64,000 bases of DNA from QPJE01 sp051747745 (GTDB taxonomy: Bacteria; Bacillota; Halanaerobiia; Halanaerobiales; Halanaerobiaceae): positions 16,530 to 80,529 of the forward strand of contig JBNJGL010000002.1 of the NCBI GenBank assembly GCA_051747745.1. The letters run 5' to 3'. Shown here in pieces: positions 1-8,756 of this stretch. The translations under genes and the position numbers were made by a program. The first letter of the stretch is position 1; each line of letters starts with the position of its first letter. The notes below the pieces were generated by a model that worked only from the letters and a program-made list of their open reading frames with translations, made no database searches and was not told the DNA's origin.

Positions 1-105
1 GATGAATATACTGAGGAAATTCTATCTGCAGAACAGATAGAAGAGATAAAATCTATTAATGAAAAAGTTTCTTCAGGTGATATTGTTATTAAGAGATATC
101 AGTAA
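1..105 (+). CDS. C-terminal end of a probable BMP-family nucleoside-binding lipoprotein (partial)
   Basis: An open frame enters from the left edge and stops with TAA at 103-105, giving 34 residues that end in GDIVIKRYQ. The fragment alone is too short to name. Position decides the call: it lies directly upstream of an ATPase and two permeases of the RbsA/NupOPQ-like type, whose operons usually begin with a BMP (basic membrane protein) substrate-binding lipoprotein. A short C-terminal segment with a helix and a final strand fits that family. The function, nucleoside capture outside the membrane, is inferred from neighbours only. Confidence 0.5.
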   Translation, partial: DEYTEEILSAEQIEEIKSINEKVSSGDIVIKRYQ

Positions 106-157
106 AAATATTGTCTAACTTTAAATTAAGAGTTATCTGATTTTAAAGAAAAAACTC

Positions 158-187
158 AGGAGAGGGGAAATCCCTCTCCTCTTTTGT
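158..187 (+). terminator. Rho-independent terminator or attenuator after the binding-protein gene
   Basis: A 9-bp stem, AGGAGAGGG (158-166) with CCCTCTCCT (172-180), has a GAAAT loop and is followed by CTTTTG. It sits between the binding-protein gene and the ATPase. It may terminate part of the transcripts so that the binding protein is made in excess over the membrane parts, a common arrangement in ABC operons. Confidence 0.75.
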
Positions 188-210
188 AAATTTTACGGAA
201 AGAGGTGTCA

Positions 211-1749
211 TTGTTGGTAGATCCAGTCATTTCCATAAAATCTCTTGTAAAAATATATCCACCAGCAACACTGGCTGTTGATAAAGTTGATTTAGATATT
301 AATTCTGGCCAAATTCATGCAGTTATAGGGGAAAATGGTGCCGGCAAATCAACTTTAATGAAAGTAATATATGGACTAACTCCAAAGACTGATGGACAAA
401 TACATATAAATAATAAAAAAGTTAATTTCAGTACTCCTCAGGAAGCGGTAAAAGCTGGGATAGGAATGGTTCATCAGGAATTTATGTTAATTCCCAGTTA
501 TACTGTTTATGAGAATGTGATACTGGGAACCGAGCCGGTGAGCAGATTTAATATACTTAAAACAGAGCAGTCCAGAAAAAGAGTAAAAAAGCTTATTGAT
601 GAATATAATTTGAATCTTCAGCTTGATTCAACTATAAATGAAATATCTGTTGCAGCTCAGCAGAAAGTAGAAATACTGAAACTTCTGTATAGAGATGTTG
701 ATGTTTTGATTTTGGATGAACCGACAGCTGTATTGACTCCACAGGAGATAGAGGATTTATTTATTCGTCTTAAAAAGCTGAGAGATGAAGGGAGAACAAT
801 TATTTTTATCAGTCATAAGCTTGATGAGGTACTTGATTTATCTGATATAATAACGGTAATGAGAAAGGGTAAAAAGATAACCACTTTAGAAAATAAAGAT
901 TTGACAAAAGCAAATTTAGCCAGAGCTATGGTCGGTCGGGATGTTGTATTCACAGTTGAAAAGGAAAAAGCATCACCTAAAGAGGTGGTTTTTTCTGTTT
1001 CTAATTTAAATTATAAAAATGAACAGGGAATTAAATTACTGGACAATATAAACCTGGAGGTTAGAGCAGGAGAAATAGTTGGAGTTGCTGGAATAGAGGG
1101 AAATGGACAGTACGAACTTGTAAGATCAATCAGCGGACTTTTGACTCCCGATAGTGGTGAAATAAATATTAATGGGAAAAGAATTGATAAATTGAATATT
1201 CTGGATAGAAGAAAAGAAATGGCCTATGTACCACAGGACAGAAAGAATACTGGCAGTGCACAGGAACTCAGCCTGATAGATAACAGTATTATGACACATC
1301 ACAGAATAAATGAAGATTTAAGTGGTTCAAAAGAATATATCTTATCGCGCAGTGGTGCTGTAGAATTAACAGATAAACTTATAGAAAAATTTGAGGTTAT
1401 TTCTGGAAGTAGAAATCAACCTATCAAATCACTATCTGGTGGTAATCAGCAGCGGCTCATTGTGGGCCGGGAATTTATGCTGTCAGATAATTTTATTTTA
1501 CTGGATAATCCCACAAGAGGTCTGGATGTTGGTTCTATAGAATTTATTCAGCTGGAGATTATAAAAAAGCGTGATCAGGGTGCAGCAGTATTGCTGATTT
1601 CAGCTGATTTAGATGAACTATTCAGTCTGTCTGACCGTATTGTGGTAATTCACAGTGGAAAAATCACTGCTGACAGAGATCCAGGAAAATCAAATAAAGA
1701 AGAAATTGGTGCATATATGCTCGGTGCAGAAGCTGGTGATAATAGATGA
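211..1749 (+). CDS. Nucleoside-type ABC transporter ATP-binding protein (NupO/RbsA-like)
   Basis: This is a double-ATPase subunit of about 512 residues that would drive uptake of nucleosides at the inner face of the membrane. The first domain has a clean Walker A (GENGAGKST, about residue 40) and Walker B (LILDEPTA), but a degenerate signature (ISVAAQQ). The second domain has a degenerate Walker A (GIEGNGQ) and an intact LSGGNQQ signature near residue 406. That asymmetry is typical of the sugar/nucleoside CUT2 and BMP-linked family. The frame can open at GTG 205, but that codon lies inside the AGAGGTG ribosome binding site, so TTG 211 or TTG 214 is more likely. It overlaps the next gene by 4 nt (ATGA). 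Substrate choice (guanosine or other nucleosides) is inferred. Confidence 0.88.
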   Translation: MLVDPVISIKSLVKIYPPATLAVDKVDLDINSGQIHAVIGENGAGKSTLMKVIYGLTPKTDGQIHINNKKVNFSTPQEAVKAGIGMVHQEFMLIPSYTVYENVILGTEPVSRFNILKTEQSRKRVKKLIDEYNLNLQLDSTINEISVAAQQKVEILKLLYRDVDVLILDEPTAVLTPQEIEDLFIRLKKLRDEGRTIIFISHKLDEVLDLSDIITVMRKGKKITTLENKDLTKANLARAMVGRDVVFTVEKEKASPKEVVFSVSNLNYKNEQGIKLLDNINLEVRAGEIVGVAGIEGNGQYELVRSISGLLTPDSGEININGKRIDKLNILDRRKEMAYVPQDRKNTGSAQELSLIDNSIMTHHRINEDLSGSKEYILSRSGAVELTDKLIEKFEVISGSRNQPIKSLSGGNQQRLIVGREFMLSDNFILLDNPTRGLDVGSIEFIQLEIIKKRDQGAAVLLISADLDELFSLSDRIVVIHSGKITADRDPGKSNKEEIGAYMLGAEAGDNR

Positions 1750-2819
1750 AGAGAAAGATATTAACAGCAGCACTTGGAATTATAACAGCTATGCTGATAG
1801 GCTTGATTATTATGTCAGTACAGGGATATCCGGCTTTTGAAAGTTATTATCAGCTTTTTAATTACAGTCTTTTTTCTAAATTTTCTATGTTCAGTACACT
1901 TGCTAAGGCAGCACCACTTATTTTAACAGGTCTTTCTGCTGCAGTAGCTTTCGGCAGTAATGCAGTTAATCTGGGTCAGGTAGGACAGTTTTTAGTAGGT
2001 GGTATGAGTGTAACTATAGCAGGTTTATATATTAATCTTCCTCCGGTGATAATGATACCACTGCTCATTTTTATCGCTCTCTTTTCCGGGGCACTGTATT
2101 CGGGGATTGCTGCCTGGTTGAGATTGAAATTTAATATGGATGAATTTATTACAACACTGATGTTGAATTTCGTGGCTCAATATCTCACACTGTACCTTAT
2201 TAGTGGTCCACTGCTGGATAAAGATATGTTTTCACCTATGACCCAACCTATAAATGAAAATGGGTGGCTTCCTGCTTTAGGTGGTCTGGACAGTACAATT
2301 ATTATAAGTACTATTTTGCTGATTGTAATCTATTTTATCTGGCATCATACTAAAGCCGGGTATGAATGGAAGGTTATGGGCAGCAACAGCACTTTTGCAG
2401 AAGCAGGTGGTGCAGATATAGACAAAAATTATCTGCGTATTATGCTGGTTAGTGGTGCCCTGGCAGGAATGGCCGGTGCAATGCTTGTAATGGGAGGAGT
2501 ACAACACCGTTTTTTAAAAGGAATAGGTGCAGATTACGGCTGGGATGGAGTAATGATTGCCGTTGTTGCTGACAGCAGTATAATCGGGACTGCATTTTAC
2601 AGCCTATTTTTTGCCGTACTGCAGACCGGAGCTATGGGTATGGAGCTGGAAACTTCTGTTCCATCAGAATTTGTGCTTATCCTGCAGTCAATAACAGTTC
2701 TCTTTGTTGTAGCAAGCAGAAAATCTGCTCACCTACTTTTAAACAGGTTAAGTATTCTGCTGAAAATGAAAAATATAAGATCAGGAGGTGGAGTAAAAGA
2801 AGATGAGCTTAATGATTGA
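1746..2819 (+). CDS. Nucleoside-type ABC transporter permease 1 (NupP/YufP-like)
   Basis: This is a 357-residue integral membrane protein with many hydrophobic segments and the BPD_transp_2 style of the CUT2/BMP-linked permeases. Visible features are an N-terminal membrane anchor, the region GLSAAVAFGSNAVNLGQ and the FNMDEFITTLMLNFVAQY loop, which resembles the ATPase-contacting segment in this family. It would form half of the translocation pore with the next gene. The start overlaps the ATPase stop by 4 nt, and the end overlaps the second permease by 17 nt, so translation is tightly coupled. Confidence 0.87.
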   Translation: MKRKILTAALGIITAMLIGLIIMSVQGYPAFESYYQLFNYSLFSKFSMFSTLAKAAPLILTGLSAAVAFGSNAVNLGQVGQFLVGGMSVTIAGLYINLPPVIMIPLLIFIALFSGALYSGIAAWLRLKFNMDEFITTLMLNFVAQYLTLYLISGPLLDKDMFSPMTQPINENGWLPALGGLDSTIIISTILLIVIYFIWHHTKAGYEWKVMGSNSTFAEAGGADIDKNYLRIMLVSGALAGMAGAMLVMGGVQHRFLKGIGADYGWDGVMIAVVADSSIIGTAFYSLFFAVLQTGAMGMELETSVPSEFVLILQSITVLFVVASRKSAHLLLNRLSILLKMKNIRSGGGVKEDELND

Positions 2820-3723
2820 GTTAATTCGTTCAACCTTTCTTGCTGCAGTACCAATTTTACTTGCCAGTTTAGGAGGAACTTATACTTATTATGCTGATAT
2901 CTTTAATATTGCTATGGAGGGTATGATGCTTATTGGAGCATTTACAGCCGTTCTGGGAAGTTTTTTTAGCGGTTCCTGGGTAATTGGTATTTTGAGTGGT
3001 ATAGCTGGTGGTCTGTTTACAGCTTTAATTTTTACTGTATTTGCTGTTTATCTTAAAACAGATGAATTTGTAACTGGAATTGCACTCAATTTGTTTGCAC
3101 TGGGAGGGACCACTTATTTTCTGCGGCAGATATTCTCTGTTAAAGGGGCTTTTACATCTTCAAAAATAGTTCCACTTCCTGACTGGCATATACCAGTTAT
3201 AAAAAATATTCCTATTTTAGGTGAGCTATTAAGCGGTTATCCTTTTCTGGTATATATAACTTTTTTAATAGCAATTCTTGTTGAAATACATATCTTTAAA
3301 ACAAAGTTCGGGCTGAGGCTCAGAGCAACAGGAGAAGATGATTCAGCAGTTGATTCTGTTGGTATAAAATCTGATATAATAAAAAGTAAAGCTATTATGC
3401 TTTCTGGTTTTTACTGTGGTCTGGCCGGAGTATTTTTATCTTTAGGATATGTTAATTTATTTGCAGAAAATATGTCCAATGGTAGAGGATGGATTTCACT
3501 TGCGGTTATTATTTTAACCAGAGGTAGACCAGTGGGCCTTCTATTTATGGCTCTTTTATTTGGATTTTTTGATGGTTTAGGTCTGGCACTTCAGAATACT
3601 TTTATTCCTTCACAGTTTACTCAGATGGTTCCCTATCTGGCAACACTGGCTGCACTGTTTTTTTACTCACGAGAAAAAAAGAAGTCTAAGGGGGAAAGTG
3701 AAAATGAAAGCATGGCAGTATGA
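2803..3723 (+). CDS. Nucleoside-type ABC transporter permease 2 (NupQ/YufQ-like)
   Basis: This is a 306-residue hydrophobic permease, the partner of the preceding one. It shows the family landmarks FNIAMEGMMLIGAF near the N-terminus, LKTDEFVTGIALNLFALG, and LRATGEDDSAVDSVGI, which contacts the ATPase. The ATG at 2803 has GGAGGTGG upstream, inside the end of the previous gene. The end overlaps the ADP-ribosylglycohydrolase by 20 nt. The role is nucleoside import; the exact substrate is not visible. Confidence 0.87.
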   Translation: MSLMIELIRSTFLAAVPILLASLGGTYTYYADIFNIAMEGMMLIGAFTAVLGSFFSGSWVIGILSGIAGGLFTALIFTVFAVYLKTDEFVTGIALNLFALGGTTYFLRQIFSVKGAFTSSKIVPLPDWHIPVIKNIPILGELLSGYPFLVYITFLIAILVEIHIFKTKFGLRLRATGEDDSAVDSVGIKSDIIKSKAIMLSGFYCGLAGVFLSLGYVNLFAENMSNGRGWISLAVIILTRGRPVGLLFMALLFGFFDGLGLALQNTFIPSQFTQMVPYLATLAALFFYSREKKKSKGESENESMAV

Positions 3724-5086
3724 ACTTGAAAAAAGGAAAAATGCAGAACCTGTACCATTATCTAATGCTGAAGAAGGGTGGTCCGGTTTTGCAGAAATGA
3801 TGGAGGAAAGAGAAAATCTTCTGGCAATGTTCTGGCAGAGTCAGGTTCCCGGATCAAAGGCTCCAGAAGCACTTTTTATAGAAATGATTCAGGCCTGGTC
3901 CAACAGAGGTTATGATGTTTCCACAGCTGAAAAGTATATTGAAGAAGGTCTTGATGCACTTGCTGAAGGAAGAATGAGAGAGCTGGAAATTATTTCTGCC
4001 AGAATTATGAAAGAACTCCGTGAAGCTCCTGTCGATGATGATCATTCTTACTGGCGTTATGAAAATCCGACCAACTGGGATGGAATTCGCGCAGCCATGA
4101 ATGCTGAAGATGATCCAGAAAAAATAAAGCCCGGGAAAGAAAAACTGGAGAGGAAAATACTTGCCGGATGGCAGGGCCAGATAGCCGGGGGAGCATATGG
4201 AACTGCTCTGGAGGGTTATACAGGAGAAACTCTGGAAGAATATTATGGGGATAAGCTTAACTATTATGTAAGTGAACCAGATACCTATAATGATGATATT
4301 ACGTTTCAAATTGCTTTTTTGAAAGCACTTTCTGAAAATGGTTCAAAACTGGAAGCAGATCATATAGCAGATAAGTGGCTGGAATTAATTCCTTTTGGCT
4401 GGTCTGCTGAATATTTTGCACTTGAAAATTTAAAGAGAGGCTTATATCCACCATTATCCGGAAGTTTTAATAACTTTTTTTCTGAATGGATAGGTGCTCA
4501 GATGAGGACAATGATCTGTGGCTTTACTGCTCCTGGTGATCCGTTAAAAGCTGCTTATTATGCATACTTAGACAGCAGTGTTTCACATGAGAAAAACGGG
4601 ATCTATGGCGGTATTCACAGTGCTGTGATGACATCACTTGCATTTAACTATGATAATACAAGAGAGATAGTTTACAGAGCGAAGGATTATATTCCTGCTG
4701 GAAGTGAATTTAATCATTATTTTAAGTTGGTTTTAAAATCCTGTGAAAACCACCAGAATGCTGCAGAGAGCTGGAATCATATTAAAGATGAATTCAAAAA
4801 ATATAACTGGATTCATACATACCCAAATATGGCGGCAGTAGTGACAGCACTGTATTATTCTGAAAATAGTTTTGATAGGGCTTTGAGAATACTGGCCGGA
4901 TGTGGTCTGGATGTTGACTGCAATGCTGGTGAGGTTGGTTCAATTATGGGTGTTATGAATCCTGAATTAATAACAGAGAAATGGACCGACCCATTTGCAG
5001 GTAAATTAAAAACATATCTGCCGGGATATGAAGAACTGACAATAACTGGACTGGCCAATTGGACTGTGGAAGCACAAATATTTTAA
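3704..5086 (+). CDS. ADP-ribosylglycohydrolase family protein
   Basis: This is a protein of about 460 residues in the DraG/ARH fold, which cleaves N- or O-glycosidic bonds of ADP-ribose or related ribosides using two magnesium ions. Metal-site motifs are visible: GQIAGGAYGTALEG near residue 157, NDDIT near 196 (usual form TDDT), and DVDCNAGEVGSIMG near 403 (usual form DTDCNAATVG). About 150 N-terminal residues precede the catalytic domain and resemble nothing I can name. ATG 3704 is preferred over GTG 3698 because AAGGGGG ends at 3694. Location as last gene of a nucleoside transporter operon suggests hydrolysis of an imported nucleoside or ADP-ribose derivative (inference). Confidence 0.85.
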   Translation: MKAWQYELEKRKNAEPVPLSNAEEGWSGFAEMMEERENLLAMFWQSQVPGSKAPEALFIEMIQAWSNRGYDVSTAEKYIEEGLDALAEGRMRELEIISARIMKELREAPVDDDHSYWRYENPTNWDGIRAAMNAEDDPEKIKPGKEKLERKILAGWQGQIAGGAYGTALEGYTGETLEEYYGDKLNYYVSEPDTYNDDITFQIAFLKALSENGSKLEADHIADKWLELIPFGWSAEYFALENLKRGLYPPLSGSFNNFFSEWIGAQMRTMICGFTAPGDPLKAAYYAYLDSSVSHEKNGIYGGIHSAVMTSLAFNYDNTREIVYRAKDYIPAGSEFNHYFKLVLKSCENHQNAAESWNHIKDEFKKYNWIHTYPNMAAVVTALYYSENSFDRALRILAGCGLDVDCNAGEVGSIMGVMNPELITEKWTDPFAGKLKTYLPGYEELTITGLANWTVEAQIF

Positions 5087-5172
5087 TTTAATTTAAATTA
5101 AGGCAGGATTTTAGTACTCTGTCAAGAATAATTTAGTATAAGTTTATATGAGTTTAAAATCAAAAGGGGAGA

Positions 5173-5838
5173 GTGAAATACCAAATGGAACAAGTGTATG
5201 AAAAAAAACGTGAACAGCTGCTTGATGATCTCAGTGACATGAGTGAAGTTGCAGAAGATATGCTTCAAAAAATTATTCGAGCCCTGGATAAAATGGATGT
5301 AGATACCGCCAGAGATATTATTAACAGAGATGATGTACTTGATAATTACAAAATAACAATAGAAGAAGAAGTTTCACGTTTACTTACCCTGGAACAGCCG
5401 TTAACAAGTGATACATGGTTTGCTATAGCAATGGTAAAAATAGCTGCTGATCTCGAAAGAATCGGAGACCATGCAACTAATATTGCGGAGATTTTACTTG
5501 AATTAAAAAATGAAGATAGACTAACTCCTATTGTGATGATACCGGAACTTGCAGATATTGTTACCGACATGCTGGATGTTGTACTGGAGTCATTTGCAAC
5601 CAAAAATGCAGATCTTGCAGAAGCAGCCTGTAGAATGGACGAAAAGGCAGATAATATGTATGATCAGATTTATGAGAAAGGTATAAAACTGCTGAGTCAG
5701 AATGAAAAACAGGCAAATATTCAGCAGGTTGTTAAATACTTAAATCTTGCCAAATCACTGGAAAGAGTTGGCGATCATGCTACCAATATTGGAGAAGAGA
5801 CTATTTTCCTTGCCACCGGGAAAAGAGTTAAGTATTAA
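5173..5838 (+). CDS. phoU: PhoU-family phosphate uptake regulator
   Basis: The protein is 221 residues with two three-helix PhoU repeats, each ending in the signature E-R-[IV]-G-D-H-A-T-N-I (near residues 95 and 196). PhoU proteins bind metal clusters and modulate Pst transport and PhoR signalling at the membrane. No pst or phoBR genes lie nearby, so this copy is an orphan and its partner is not in the window. The start is uncertain: GTG 5173 touches the GGGGAG ribosome binding site, while ATG 5185 is 13 nt from it. A strong terminator follows. Confidence 0.9.
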   Translation: MKYQMEQVYEKKREQLLDDLSDMSEVAEDMLQKIIRALDKMDVDTARDIINRDDVLDNYKITIEEEVSRLLTLEQPLTSDTWFAIAMVKIAADLERIGDHATNIAEILLELKNEDRLTPIVMIPELADIVTDMLDVVLESFATKNADLAEAACRMDEKADNMYDQIYEKGIKLLSQNEKQANIQQVVKYLNLAKSLERVGDHATNIGEETIFLATGKRVKY

Positions 5839-5856
5839 AATTTAATTATAAAAGAC

Positions 5857-5887
5857 AAAAAGGGCCATTTCTATGGCCCTTTTGTTG
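5857..5887 (+). terminator. Rho-independent terminator after phoU
   Basis: An 11-bp stem, AAAAGGGCCAT (5858-5868) with ATGGCCCTTTT (5873-5883), has a TTCT loop and a T-rich tail. Confidence 0.9.
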
Positions 5888-5935
5888 TTTAGATTTTCAA
5901 AAATATCAGCAAAATAAAAAGGAAATATTTTAATA

Positions 5936-7219
5936 ATGTTTAATATATTAAAAAAGTGGGTGAATATTTTGTCACATCAAACAGCAAAGTCAGCATATAA
6001 AAATCTTGAAGAGAGATTAAACCAGTTTCCTCAGGGGGCACCACCTTCGAAAACTCTCTACAAAATTTTATCTATACTTTTCAGTGAAAAAGAAGCAGAA
6101 ATAGTGGCCCAGCTGCCGGTTAAACCTTTTACTGTTGAAAAAGCAGCCAGAATTTTAAAGATGGATAAAGTAAAAACAGAAAATATTCTGGATGAACTGG
6201 CCGGAAGAGCGATACTCCTTGATTCTAAGGATAAGGGTGTTAAAAAATATATCCTGCCACCACCTATGGCCGGATTTTTCGAGTTTTCAATGATGAGAAC
6301 CCGGCAGGATATCAATCAAAACCTGCTGGCAGAATTATATCATCAGTATTTAAATGTGGAAGAAGATTTTATTAAAGATCTATTTTTAGCCAGTGAGACC
6401 AAACTGGGACGGGTTTATGTTAATGAAGAAGTTCTCTCTAAAGATAATATGGTCCATATTCTTGATTTTGAAAAAGCAAGCCATATCATAGAAAGTGCTG
6501 GGGATATAGGAATCAGCACCTGTTACTGCCGGCATAAGATGCATCATCTTGATCAGGCCTGTGATGCTCCATTAGATATCTGTATGACTTTTAATAATAC
6601 TGCTGATTCTCTGATCAGACATGATCATGCACGCCGGGTGGACAGTTCTGAATGTTTAGATCTACTCTATCAGGCTTATGACCACGGACTGGTTCAGTGT
6701 GGAGAAAATGTGCGTGAGAGTCCAACCTTTATCTGCAACTGCTGTGGATGCTGTTGTGAGGCTCTGCTGGCTGCTAAAAAATTTGGGAATCTGCATCCTG
6801 TTCAGACCACTCATTATCTGCCTCAGATTAATCATGAAAGCTGTATTGATTGCGGCAGATGTATTGAAGCCTGCCCAATTGATGCAATATCCAGTGATGG
6901 TGAAAAAATAGTACTAAATAAAGATGTCTGTCTGGGCTGTGGTGTCTGTGTTAGAGCCTGTCCCAATAGTTCTCTCAGTCTGCAGCGGCGCCAGGAAGAA
7001 ATTATAACCCCAGTTAACTCAGTCCACAGAACAGTTTTAATGGCAATTGAAAAAGGCAAACTGTCAAATCTTATTTTTGATAATCAGGCCTTTGGCAGCC
7101 ACAGGGCAATGGCAGCTGTAGTTTCAGCTATCTTAAAATTACCTCCTATTAAACAGGTTATGGCCAGTAAACAGCTTAAATCAAAATATTTAGAGAAAAT
7201 AATAAAAAAATTAGCTTAA
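5936..7219 (+). CDS. 4Fe-4S ferredoxin-domain protein with N-terminal winged-helix-like region
   Basis: This 427-residue protein is probably cytoplasmic. Residues about 30-100 look like a small helical DNA-binding-like region (VEKAARILKMDKVKTENILDE). The C-terminal part carries two ferredoxin motifs, CIDCGRCIEACP near 302 and CLGCGVCVRACP near 331, enough for two 4Fe-4S clusters. An unusual cysteine block, CNCCGCCC near 267, and a CYCRHK site near 197 come before them. Similar anaerobe proteins are annotated only as 4Fe-4S binding proteins; the reaction is not known to me. ATG 5936 has only a distant ribosome binding site. TTG 5969 follows AGTGGGTGA and is a fair alternative start. It stands alone between terminators. 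Confidence 0.8.
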   Translation: MFNILKKWVNILSHQTAKSAYKNLEERLNQFPQGAPPSKTLYKILSILFSEKEAEIVAQLPVKPFTVEKAARILKMDKVKTENILDELAGRAILLDSKDKGVKKYILPPPMAGFFEFSMMRTRQDINQNLLAELYHQYLNVEEDFIKDLFLASETKLGRVYVNEEVLSKDNMVHILDFEKASHIIESAGDIGISTCYCRHKMHHLDQACDAPLDICMTFNNTADSLIRHDHARRVDSSECLDLLYQAYDHGLVQCGENVRESPTFICNCCGCCCEALLAAKKFGNLHPVQTTHYLPQINHESCIDCGRCIEACPIDAISSDGEKIVLNKDVCLGCGVCVRACPNSSLSLQRRQEEIITPVNSVHRTVLMAIEKGKLSNLIFDNQAFGSHRAMAAVVSAILKLPPIKQVMASKQLKSKYLEKIIKKLA

Positions 7220-7263
7220 ATTTTTAAGCTTAAATCATGTTTAATTAAATTATCGCAGCAAAA

Positions 7264-7290
7264 AGGCCGTTAAAAATCGGCTTTAATTGT
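7264..7290. terminator. Weak hairpin between convergent genes
   Basis: GCCG and CGGC flanked by AAAGG and CTTT form a short imperfect hairpin with a T-rich right side. It sits between the Fe-S gene and a minus-strand ORF and could act in either direction. It is weaker than the other terminators in the window. Confidence 0.4.
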
Positions 7291-7293
7291 TTG

Positions 7294-7521
7294 CTATTTT
7301 AATTTTTTTGCGAGCCTTATGACCAAAAACTTCAAATTCAATCTTGATTTATAATTCATAGTTTCAATCTCATCAATTTTCAAACCATCAACATTAAAAT
7401 CTGTTCTTAATCTTGCATCTGTCTCCAGCCAGTACTCATTATTAGATTCAATCCGATCAATTTTTCCATATTTATGAGTAAAATATCCACAGGCCTTAAT
7501 TAGCTGAGAATAGGCCTCCAT
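7294..7521 (-). CDS. Short hypothetical ORF, possibly a gene remnant
   Basis: A 75-codon frame on the minus strand encodes a charged, non-membrane peptide (MEAYSQLIKACGYF at the start, VIRLAKKLK at the end). I do not recognise it. No good ribosome binding site precedes the ATG. The frame stays open for 12 more codons upstream (S-E-Y-Y-R-V-D-D) before a stop. That is what the tail of a larger, truncated gene would look like. It could also be a genuine small protein. Composition looks protein-like rather than random, but nothing else supports it. Confidence 0.35.
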   Translation of the reverse strand: MEAYSQLIKACGYFTHKYGKIDRIESNNEYWLETDARLRTDFNVDGLKIDEIETMNYKSRLNLKFLVIRLAKKLK

Positions 7522-7602
7522 GTCATCAACTCTATAATATTCTGATCAATAGACCATCAGTTTTTAAGAGATAGAAAGTACTTCTACTGACCTTTTGTTG
7601 TT

Positions 7603-8511
7603 TTAAACAGTGGAACAGACAGCTTCTGCGGTTACAGCAGCTGCAATAGTTCCCACCTGATTTATATCAGCATTTACTCTACCTGAGGCAAGAGTAAAGA
7701 CAGTATCTCCATCGAGCATTGTATGGACAGGATAAATGGTGCGTGCCAGTCCATCCTGTGCCATTAATGATACACGGTTTGCATCACTTTTGCTCAACCT
7801 GGCATTTGTTGCAATTAGAGCTAAGGTTGTGTTTTCTCTTTTAAAATCGGTAGTGAGGTCGGGCTGATTTAAAAATATAGATTCTGTGTCAACAAAATTC
7901 CCTTTTTCGTCTTTTGCACCTGCAATTATTTTACCACTTTGATAGTCCTTTATATCTCCAAATGCATTTACTACTACCAGTGCGGCAACTATTAGGTCTC
8001 CTGTTTTTAAAGCTGTATGCCCTAATTTTGTTTTATGAGAATATTTCATACCATTTATCTTGCCACAGGTTGATCCTGCCGCTACACCAATACTTCTGTT
8101 TTTGAGAGGAGAGGTAGAGGCATTTTTGCAGGCCTGATAGGCCATGTTTTTGTCAGGTCTAATTTTAGAAGATTTGTATTCTAAATCATATATAACTGCT
8201 GCAGGAACAATTGGGACAATTCCACCACCGGTCTGAAAACCTGTGCCCTGTTCTTCAAGATAATCCATAACACCGGCTGCAGCATCCAGACCAAAAGCAC
8301 TTCCTCCTGTTAGTAAAACTGCATTAATGTTCTGCATTCCTGCTTTAGAGGACAGAAGAGCGTTTTCGCGTGTGCCTGGTGCACCACCTCTAACATCAGC
8401 TCCTGCAGTAAATTTACCCTCACAAATTACAACAGTACAGCCGGTTCCAGCATCCAGATTTTGTGCATTTCCCACTTTTATTCCACTTACATCTGTAAGA
8501 TCATTATTCAT
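7603..8511 (-). CDS. P1 family (S58, DmpA-like) aminopeptidase
   Basis: The protein is 302 residues and matches the P1/DmpA N-terminal nucleophile peptidase family in length and motifs: DVRGGAPGTRE near residue 39, LTGGSAFGLDAAAGVM near 67, and VVVNAFGDI near 185. Members remove N-terminal amino acids or hydrolyse peptide-like amides after self-cleavage into two chains. The substrate cannot be told from sequence. No signal peptide is visible, so it acts in the cytoplasm. It is a single gene, divergent from the 5'-nucleotidase, with CCCCC on the plus strand (a GGGGG ribosome site) just before its ATG. Confidence 0.85.
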   Translation of the reverse strand: MNNDLTDVSGIKVGNAQNLDAGTGCTVVICEGKFTAGADVRGGAPGTRENALLSSKAGMQNINAVLLTGGSAFGLDAAAGVMDYLEEQGTGFQTGGGIVPIVPAAVIYDLEYKSSKIRPDKNMAYQACKNASTSPLKNRSIGVAAGSTCGKINGMKYSHKTKLGHTALKTGDLIVAALVVVNAFGDIKDYQSGKIIAGAKDEKGNFVDTESIFLNQPDLTTDFKRENTTLALIATNARLSKSDANRVSLMAQDGLARTIYPVHTMLDGDTVFTLASGRVNADINQVGTIAAAVTAEAVCSTV

Positions 8512-8756
8512 ATTATTTACCCCCAGTTTGAGTTTATAATTGAAGATTTTTTAGGTTATCATTTAAACTTTGTTATAACTAATTTCTTTTTAAAGTTCTT
8601 AACTCCTTCCTGTAAAGAATTTTTCTGCTATAAAATAAGTCAACCGATAAAAATCAGAGCAAATATTTTTGGACGATATGAAGGAAAATAATGATAAATA
8701 TTTAATATTTAATATATAAGGTTAAAGATAAGGATAAAAATATGGAGGTGGGTTTT

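Noticed and set aside
8461..8691. A 76-codon plus-strand frame between the P1 peptidase and the nucleotidase.
   Set aside because: It overlaps the start of the peptidase gene antisense, is rich in phenylalanine and isoleucine as AT-rich noise is, and has no ribosome site.
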